A DNA stretch of 64,000 nt. Origin: an uncultured Roseicyclus sp. (lineage in GTDB: Bacteria > Pseudomonadota > Alphaproteobacteria > Rhodobacterales > Rhodobacteraceae). The translations under genes and the position numbers were made by a program. Below the pieces are notes generated by a model. That model saw only the letters and a list, made by a program, of their open reading frames with translations, made no database searches and was not told the origin of the DNA. Below are positions 51,943-61,295 of this stretch, one piece after another. Position 1 is the first letter of the stretch. Each line of letters opens with the position of its first letter. The stretch lies in NCBI GenBank assembly GCA_937139335.1, contig CAKZPN010000027.1, positions 1 to 64,000 on the forward strand, in the 5' to 3' direction.

Positions 51943-54900
51943 CCGGCATCATCGACTGGGCCGCCAGCCGCGCGCGCATGGTCGTGGCCTTCGTCGTGCT
52001 GTCGCTGGTGACGGGCACCGCCGCCTATGTCGGCCTGCCGAAAGAGGGCGAGCCGGACATCGACATTCCGGGCCTCTTCGTCTCGGTCCCCTTCCCCGGC
52101 ATCTCGGCCGAGGACAGCGAGCGGCTGCTGGTCCGCCCGATGGAGGCGGAGTTCCAGGACCTCGACGGGCTGACGACGATCAGCGCAACCGCCGCCGAGG
52201 GTTACGCGGGCGTGTTCCTGGAGTTCGAGTTCGGCTGGGACAAATCCTCCACCATCGCCGATGTGCGCGACGCGATGAGCCGGGCCGAGACGCAGTTCCC
52301 CGACGGGGCCGAAAGCTATTCGATCAACGAGATCAACTTTTCCGAGTTCCCAATCGTCATCGTGGCGCTGGCGGGCGACGCGCCCGAACGCACGATGATC
52401 CGGCTGGCGAACGAAATGCAGGACGCGCTGGAATCGCTGTCGCCGGTGCTGGAGGCGGGGCTTGCCGGCACGCGCGAGGAGATGCTCGAGGTCATCCTCG
52501 ACCCGCTCGCGCTGGAGGCCTATGACGTCACCGCGGGCGATCTGATCAACGCGGTGGTGAACAACAACCAGCTCATCGCCGCGGGCGAGGTGACGACGGA
52601 AAACGGCGCCATCTCGGTCAAGATCCCGTCGAGCTTTGACAATGCCGCCGATGTCTACGGGTTGCCGATCACGGTGAACGGCGACCGCGTGGTGACGCTG
52701 GGCGAGCTGGCCGAGATCCGACTGACCTACCAGGACCGCGCCGGCACCGCACGGTTCAACGGCGAGACGACGATCGCCTTGCAGGTCGTGAAGCGGCAGG
52801 GCTTCAACATCATCGACACCGCGGCACTGGTGCGCGAGACGGTGGACCAGGTGCGCGCGACATGGCCCGAGGAACTGCAGCAATCGGTCCGGGTGACGAC
52901 GACGCTCGACCAGTCGGTGACGGTGGCCGACATGGTGCGCCAGCTCGAAGGTTCGGTGCTGACCGCCATCGCGCTCGTGATGATCGTGGTGCTGGCCGCA
53001 CTTGGCACCCGCTCCGCGCTGCTGGTCGGCTTCGCGATCCCGACCTCGTTCATGCTGTGCTTCGTGCTTCTGGGCATCATGGGCGTGGCGATTTCCAACA
53101 TCGTGATGTTCGGACTGATCCTCGCCGTGGGGATGCTGGTCGACGGCGCGGTTGTGGTGGTCGAATACGCCGACAAGCGGCTGAGCGACGGCGCGCGCCC
53201 GATGCAGGCCTATACCGATGCGGCCAAGCGCATGTTCTGGCCCGTCGTCGCCTCCACCGCCACGACGCTCTGCGCCTTCCTGCCGATGCTGTTCTGGCCC
53301 GGCGTCGCGGGCGAGTTCATGGGGCTCCTGCCGGTCACGATGATCTTCGTGCTCTCGGCCTCGCTGATCGTGGCGCTGATCTACCTGCCGGTGCTGGGCG
53401 GGGTCGCGGCGCGCTTCACCCGCGTGGTCGACCGCGGCACGGCGCTGGTCAAGCGTCTGGTGCCCTGGTACCTGGCCCGCGTCGTGCTGACCGCGGCGGT
53501 GGCCTACCTGATGTTCCTCGCCGCGCTCCAGACCATCAACCCCGGCGTGCTGATGGATATGCCCGCCGACGCTGCGCCGCTGGTGCGGATGGCGCCCGGC
53601 GCGCTTCTCTTCGTGGTCGCCTCGGTCCTGATGTCGGTGCTGCTCGGCTCGGTCCAGATCCACCGCAAGCCAAAGGAAGTCCGCGCGGGCTACCGCCGCA
53701 CGCCCTTCGGCTGGGTGATCCACGCCATCGTCGGCAACCCGGTGATGCCGGTGGTGATGATCGGCGCGGTCGCGGGTTTCGTGGTGTCGGTGTTCCTCTA
53801 CTTCGGCGAGAACAACAACGGGGTCGAATTCTTCGTCGAATCCGAGCCCGAGAACGCCATCGTCTACGTGCGTGCGCGCGGCAACCTGTCGGTGGCCGAA
53901 CAGGACGCGCTGGTGGCGCAGGTCGAGGCGATCGTGCTCGACACCGAGGGCGTCAGCGATGTCTTCGCCTTTGCGGGCGAGGGCGGGCTGAACAACAACA
54001 CCGGCGGGGCCGAGGCGCCCGCCGACACCATCGGACAGGTGCAGCTCGACCTGGAGCCCTGGGGCACGCGCGACGATGGCGACGTGATCCTCGACCGGCT
54101 GCAGGCGCGGCTGAACCAGCTGCCCGGCATCCAGACCGAGATCTTCTCGCAGGCGCGCGGGCCGGCGGGCGGCAAACCGCTCGACCTGCGGCTCTCGGGC
54201 GACAACTGGGAGGAACTGCAGGAGGCGACGCGGATCGCGCGCGCCTATTTCGAGGAGATGCCCGGCCTGACGCTGGTGGAGGACACGCTGCCGCTGCCCG
54301 GCATCGACTGGCAGATCGACGTCGATGTCGAGGCCGCGGGGCGCTTCGGCGCCGACGTGGCGACGGTGGGCGCGATGGTGCAGCTGGTGACGCGGGGCAT
54401 TCTGCTCGACACCATGCGCGTGCCGAGCTCGGACGAGGAAATCGACATCCGCGTTCGGTTCCCCGAGGAGGCGCGCGTGCTTTCCACCCTCGACAGCCTG
54501 CGCGTGCGCACGCCCGGCGGCTTGGTGCCGCTGTCGAACTTCGTCAGCTACTCCCCCGCGCCGCAACTGGCCGAGATCAGCCGCATCGACCAGAGCCGGG
54601 TGTTCGAGGTGAAGGCGGACGTGATCGCGGGCCTCTCGCGCGTCACCAACCCAGCGGGCGAGACGCTAGGCTACCTGCGCGACATCGAGACCGACATCGG
54701 CGGCGGCGACGCCGACTTCACCCTGGGCGACACCGGCTGGCGGGTCTTCTCGCTTGAAGCCGGGCAAAGCGCCGAGAGCGTGGCCGAGGGTCTTGAGGCG
54801 GGCACCCTGTCGCTTGCTCCGGTGAACGCCAACGAACGCATCGCCGCCGTGACCGCCTGGATCGAGGCCGAGAACCCCTTCCCCGCCTCCGTGTCCTGGG

Positions 54901-55709
54901 AATGGACCGGCGACCAGGAGGACCAGGCCGAAAGCGAGGCGTTCCTGTCCTCCGCCTTCGCCGCCGCGCTGGGGCTGATGTTCATCATCCTGCTGGCGCA
55001 GTTCAACTCGATCTACAACTCGATCCTCGTGCTGCTCGCCGTGATCCTCTCGACCACCGGCGTGCTGATCGGCATGCTGGTGATGGACCAGACCTTCTCG
55101 ATCATCATGACCGGCACCGGCATCGTCGCGCTGGCGGGCATCGTCGTGAACAACAACATCGTGCTGATCGACACCTACCAGGAATACGCCCGCTACATGC
55201 CCCGGATCGAGGCGATTACCCGCACCGCCGAGGCGCGGATCCGGCCGGTGCTGCTGACCACGATCACCACCATGGCTGGCCTCGCGCCGATGATGTTCGG
55301 CATCTCGCTCGACTTCGCCAATGGCGGCTACACCATCGACAGCCCGACCGCGCTGTGGTGGAAACAACTGGCCACCGCAGTCGTCTTCGGCCTCGGCATC
55401 GCGACGGTGCTGACGCTGCTGATCACGCCGTCGCTGCTGGCGCTGCGGGTCTGGTTCTGGACCATCCTCGGCTGGGCCGCCCGCGGCATCGGGCGTCTCG
55501 GCGCGCGCGGGATCGGCCAGCGCGCGCAGGACTACGCCCTGCAACGGCAGGCCCGCCACACGCTGAACCCGACGGTCTACTGGGACGAGGACCCGCGTCC
55601 CTACACCGTCCCGGCGATGCCCGAGCCCGTGCCGGTGGAGGCCGAGATCGTCGAATATTCCGAAGCCGAAGCCCCCGCCCCGAACCCGCCGCTCCGCGCG
55701 GCGGAGTAA
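51939..55709 (+). CDS. RND efflux permease, long variant
   Basis: A 1256-residue AcrB-type inner-membrane pump; the family is normally about 1020-1050. Signatures are GEPDIDIPGLFVSVPFPG, GTREEMLEVILDP, VLAALGTRSALLVGFAIPTSF, and the proton-relay helix GLILAVGMLVDGAVVVVEYADKRL, with the first relay Asp but Gly in the second position. Between TM6 and TM7 it carries an extra stretch of about 65 residues with two further hydrophobic segments (near residues 513-533 and 552-574). A C-terminal tail of about 85 residues follows TM12. The start overlaps the adaptor stop. Substrate unknown. Confidence 0.93.
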   Translation: MTGIIDWAASRARMVVAFVVLSLVTGTAAYVGLPKEGEPDIDIPGLFVSVPFPGISAEDSERLLVRPMEAEFQDLDGLTTISATAAEGYAGVFLEFEFGWDKSSTIADVRDAMSRAETQFPDGAESYSINEINFSEFPIVIVALAGDAPERTMIRLANEMQDALESLSPVLEAGLAGTREEMLEVILDPLALEAYDVTAGDLINAVVNNNQLIAAGEVTTENGAISVKIPSSFDNAADVYGLPITVNGDRVVTLGELAEIRLTYQDRAGTARFNGETTIALQVVKRQGFNIIDTAALVRETVDQVRATWPEELQQSVRVTTTLDQSVTVADMVRQLEGSVLTAIALVMIVVLAALGTRSALLVGFAIPTSFMLCFVLLGIMGVAISNIVMFGLILAVGMLVDGAVVVVEYADKRLSDGARPMQAYTDAAKRMFWPVVASTATTLCAFLPMLFWPGVAGEFMGLLPVTMIFVLSASLIVALIYLPVLGGVAARFTRVVDRGTALVKRLVPWYLARVVLTAAVAYLMFLAALQTINPGVLMDMPADAAPLVRMAPGALLFVVASVLMSVLLGSVQIHRKPKEVRAGYRRTPFGWVIHAIVGNPVMPVVMIGAVAGFVVSVFLYFGENNNGVEFFVESEPENAIVYVRARGNLSVAEQDALVAQVEAIVLDTEGVSDVFAFAGEGGLNNNTGGAEAPADTIGQVQLDLEPWGTRDDGDVILDRLQARLNQLPGIQTEIFSQARGPAGGKPLDLRLSGDNWEELQEATRIARAYFEEMPGLTLVEDTLPLPGIDWQIDVDVEAAGRFGADVATVGAMVQLVTRGILLDTMRVPSSDEEIDIRVRFPEEARVLSTLDSLRVRTPGGLVPLSNFVSYSPAPQLAEISRIDQSRVFEVKADVIAGLSRVTNPAGETLGYLRDIETDIGGGDADFTLGDTGWRVFSLEAGQSAESVAEGLEAGTLSLAPVNANERIAAVTAWIEAENPFPASVSWEWTGDQEDQAESEAFLSSAFAAALGLMFIILLAQFNSIYNSILVLLAVILSTTGVLIGMLVMDQTFSIIMTGTGIVALAGIVVNNNIVLIDTYQEYARYMPRIEAITRTAEARIRPVLLTTITTMAGLAPMMFGISLDFANGGYTIDSPTALWWKQLATAVVFGLGIATVLTLLITPSLLALRVWFWTILGWAARGIGRLGARGIGQRAQDYALQRQARHTLNPTVYWDEDPRPYTVPAMPEPVPVEAEIVEYSEAEAPAPNPPLRAAE

Positions 55710-55724
55710 CGCAGGACGCGCCGC

Positions 55725-58607
<2,883 letters not shown>

Positions 58608-58714
58608 GGGAGGGGGCCTGTCGTTAACCACTCGTCAACACATAGGCGAAGCGCGTCGAGTCTCCAACCTCAAAGTGAGAACGGATCGGGAACACGCGCA
58701 GAAGCTCCGCCGCG

Positions 58715-59602
58715 TCAATCCTCCGCGCCGAGGTAATGGGCGGCGCGCCCGGAATAACGGCCCGCGACAAGGCGCAGAAAGCCTGCGACCAGCGGCGCCC
58801 GGCGCAGGTCCGGATGGGTCAGCACCCAGACCGGCGGGTAGGCGGACAGCCCCGTGCCCGGCAGGCGGACCAGGCCCGGCACCGCGCGTGAGACGAAACA
58901 GGGCATCCGGGTGAAGCCGATCCCCGCCGCCACCAGCGACACCGCCGCCAGCATGTCGTCGCAGGTCGCGGCCACCTGCGCGTTCGGCACCTCCGCCAGG
59001 ATCGCGGGCGCAATGGGCCTGTCCCAGGCGGTGAAGGCGATGATCGGCACGCCCCCCTGCCCGGACAGGGCAGCGCCGTGTCGCGCCACGAACTCCGCCG
59101 TCGCGAACAGCCCTGCGCGCTGATCCGTGATCTTGCGGCCCCAGAGCGTCTCGGACGGGTCGTTCTGGATGCGGATCGCGATGTCGGCCTCGCGCCGGTG
59201 CAGGTTCAGGATGCGGTTGTCGCCGAGGATCATCAGCTCGGCCCGCGGATGCGCCGCGCGCCAGATCGCGATGTCCTCGGCAAAGGCGCGGTCGGCGAGC
59301 AGCGGCGGCACCGTCACCCGCAGCACCCCGCGATCCTCCCCCGCCCGCGCGGCCAGCTCCAGGTCGAGCGCGATGGCCTCCACTTCCATCGCCTCGGCGC
59401 GGGCGGCGGCGACCTCCCCCTCGGGCGTGGGGCGCAGTCCGGTGGGCACCCGGTCGAAGTAACGGTGCCCGACCCGCGCCTCCAGCCGCGCAAGCTGGCG
59501 CGAGACGGTGGCGTGGTTCACCTCCAGCGCACGGGCGGCGCCGGCCAGGCTGCGGGCGCGGGCCAGTTCGAGAATCAGGCGCAGGTCGTTCCAGTCCCTC
59601 AT
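58715..59602 (-). CDS. LysR-family transcriptional regulator
   Basis: A 295-residue regulator. The N-terminal winged HTH reads [45 protein letters not shown]. The C-terminal substrate-binding domain follows ([37 protein letters not shown]). LysR proteins usually control a divergent gene and themselves. The DUF1330 gene is divergent, 131 bp away, with two inverted repeats between them. The effector is unknown. Confidence 0.93.
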   Translation of the reverse strand: MRDWNDLRLILELARARSLAGAARALEVNHATVSRQLARLEARVGHRYFDRVPTGLRPTPEGEVAAARAEAMEVEAIALDLELAARAGEDRGVLRVTVPPLLADRAFAEDIAIWRAAHPRAELMILGDNRILNLHRREADIAIRIQNDPSETLWGRKITDQRAGLFATAEFVARHGAALSGQGGVPIIAFTAWDRPIAPAILAEVPNAQVAATCDDMLAAVSLVAAGIGFTRMPCFVSRAVPGLVRLPGTGLSAYPPVWVLTHPDLRRAPLVAGFLRLVAGRYSGRAAHYLGAED

Positions 59603-59637
59603 GAGGCGAACGTAGCGCAGCCGGCCGTTCCGCGCCC

Positions 59638-59685
59638 GTGCAAAACTGCACGGCTGGGTTTCCGCCTTGCGCAATTCCGCAAGGC
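59638..59685. promoter_or_regulatory. paired inverted repeats in the LysR/DUF1330 intergenic region
   Basis: GTGCA-AAAC-TGCAC (59638-59651) and GCCTTGCG-CAATTC-CGCAAGGC (59664-59685) are both perfect palindromes with short spacers. LysR regulators bind interrupted palindromes of this size in the gap to their divergent target, so these are the likely recognition and activation sites. Confidence 0.62.
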
Positions 59686-59733
59686 CGGGGCGCGAGGCTA
59701 CCCTGTGGGCAGCGAAACGAAAGGACCCCGCTC

Positions 59734-60027
59734 ATGCCACATTACGTCACCATCCAGATCGACGTACACGACCCCGAAACCATAGCCGCCTACCGCGACC
59801 GCGCGATCGAGCCCGTCGCCCGCCACGGCGGAACGATGATCGCCGGCGGCCCCGATTGCGAGGTGCTGGAGGATACCGGCGCGGGCCGCCCGGTGTCGGT
59901 TCTCCTGTCCTTCCCCAACGCCGCGGCGGCGCATGCATGGCTGGAAGACCCGGAGTTCCGCGCGCTTCACGCCTTGCGCCGGAAGGCCGCGAAGACGGTG
60001 ATCACGATGCTCCCGCCGAAGGACTGA
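59734..60027 (+). CDS. DUF1330 family protein
   Basis: A 97-residue protein: MPHYVTIQIDVHDPETIAAYRDRAIEPVARHGGTMIAGG...VSVLLSFPNAAAAHAWLEDPEFRALHALRRKAAKTVITML. This is the DUF1330 pattern, a ferredoxin-like dimeric fold of unknown function. AAAGGA lies before the ATG. It is the probable target of the divergent LysR gene. Its last 26 nt overlap the end of the convergent MFS gene. Confidence 0.9.
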   Translation: MPHYVTIQIDVHDPETIAAYRDRAIEPVARHGGTMIAGGPDCEVLEDTGAGRPVSVLLSFPNAAAAHAWLEDPEFRALHALRRKAAKTVITMLPPKD

Positions 60028-61153
60028 CGCGGGCGGTGGCGGCACGGTAGGCCAGCGCCGTCAGCCCGGCCCCCAGAACGCCCACAGTGATCGCCATGGG
60101 CAGGCTCGCCGCCACGCCGAGCGCCGCCAGCACCGGGGTGCCGGAGAAGGTGCCGATGTTGCCCAACTGCGCCAGCGCGCCGTTGGCGAGCGCGCGGTCG
60201 GTGTCCTCGGCGTTCAGCGCGGGCACGGCGGCGAAGCCGCCGCCCGCCACCACGCCCGAAACCAGCATCGCCGCGACGGAGATTGGCGCGGCGACGGCTG
60301 GCAGCAGCAGCGCCAACGCAAAGAGAGCCGCCATCGCCGCGAAACCGCCCGCAACCAGGGTGCCCGGCGCGATATGACGGGCCAGCGCGCCTGCCGCCAG
60401 CGAGCCCGCGATGCCCGCAAGCGGCAGCGTCGGGGCGAGCCAGGGCGTCGCCAGAGCGGCGGGCAACCAGGTGACGAGGGCGAGGAAGAGGAAGGCGTAA
60501 AGCCCGTGCCCCAGAGCCGGCGCGAAAAGGCGCGGGGTGCGGTAGATCATCAGGTGGTCCGCCAGACGCGGCAGCGGCCGCCGCTCGGCCACAACGCCCT
60601 GCGGCAGCATCCGCCACAGCACCAGCGCCATCAGCCCCGCCAACCCCGCGTGCACCGCGTAGACCGGCCCGGCGCTCTCGCCCACGGCCACTGCCGCCAG
60701 CGCGAAGCCGACGCCGAAGAAGGTTGCCCAAAGCCCCATCACCAGCCCGCGGTCGCGCGGCGCCGACAGCGCCGCCATCAACGTCGGGATCGCCACCACC
60801 AGCACCAGGTGCCCCGCGCCCTCTACGACACGCAGGCCCATCAGCAGCGGGAACGGCGGCAAGAGCGCCTGCCCGGCGCCAGCCAGCGCGGAGATGACGA
60901 GCGCTGCCAGGATCGCGCGGCGCGGCCCGATGGATGCCGTGATCCCGCCCGCGTAGACCCCGAAGAGGATGCCCATGACCGCCACGCCCGACACCGCGAA
61001 GGCCACCGGCCAGCCCGGATAGTCCAGCGCGAGCGGCGCCAGCGTCAGCGAGACCTTGGCGAACTGCCCCGCCGCGATCAGCCCGGTGGCATAGAGCGCC
61101 GCGATCACCGCCCAGGGGGTGCGCAGGGGCAGAAGGGGCGGCTCGCGGGTCAT
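60002..61153 (-). CDS. MFS transporter
   Basis: A 383-residue integral membrane protein with about 12 hydrophobic segments. It begins TPWAVIAALYATGLIAAGQFAKVSLTLAPLALDYPG and carries the loop 2-3 pattern GVYAGGITASIGPRRAILAALVIS typical of the major facilitator superfamily, with GLRVVEGAGHLVLVVAIPTLMAALSAPRDRGLVMGLW (motif similar to CynX/NimT-type transporters). The substrate is not predictable. I chose MTREPP at 61153; an earlier ATG (14 codons) is possible. Its end overlaps the DUF1330 gene convergently. Confidence 0.9.
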   Translation of the reverse strand: MTREPPLLPLRTPWAVIAALYATGLIAAGQFAKVSLTLAPLALDYPGWPVAFAVSGVAVMGILFGVYAGGITASIGPRRAILAALVISALAGAGQALLPPFPLLMGLRVVEGAGHLVLVVAIPTLMAALSAPRDRGLVMGLWATFFGVGFALAAVAVGESAGPVYAVHAGLAGLMALVLWRMLPQGVVAERRPLPRLADHLMIYRTPRLFAPALGHGLYAFLFLALVTWLPAALATPWLAPTLPLAGIAGSLAAGALARHIAPGTLVAGGFAAMAALFALALLLPAVAAPISVAAMLVSGVVAGGGFAAVPALNAEDTDRALANGALAQLGNIGTFSGTPVLAALGVAASLPMAITVGVLGAGLTALAYRAATARVSPSAGAS

Positions 61154-61295
61154 GACGCCTGCTTCGCCGCGCCCGGCACCGGGGTCAAGCGGCAAGACGC
61201 GCGCGACCTGCGGAAAACCCGCACTTTGGGAAACGGCGACCGCGGGTTAGCGTGGGCGCCGACTCCCCGTGTCCCTTGACCAAGGATGTATAACG

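Noticed and set aside
51921..54566. An 881-codon minus-strand frame opposite the RND permease
   Set aside because: Its composition is almost wholly His, Arg, Asp and Gln, typical of antisense to a membrane-protein gene in GC-rich DNA.
51003..55709. A 1568-residue frame joining the adaptor region to the RND permease
   Set aside because: The extra N-terminus is the adaptor gene read out of frame. The permease starts at 51939, overlapping the adaptor stop.
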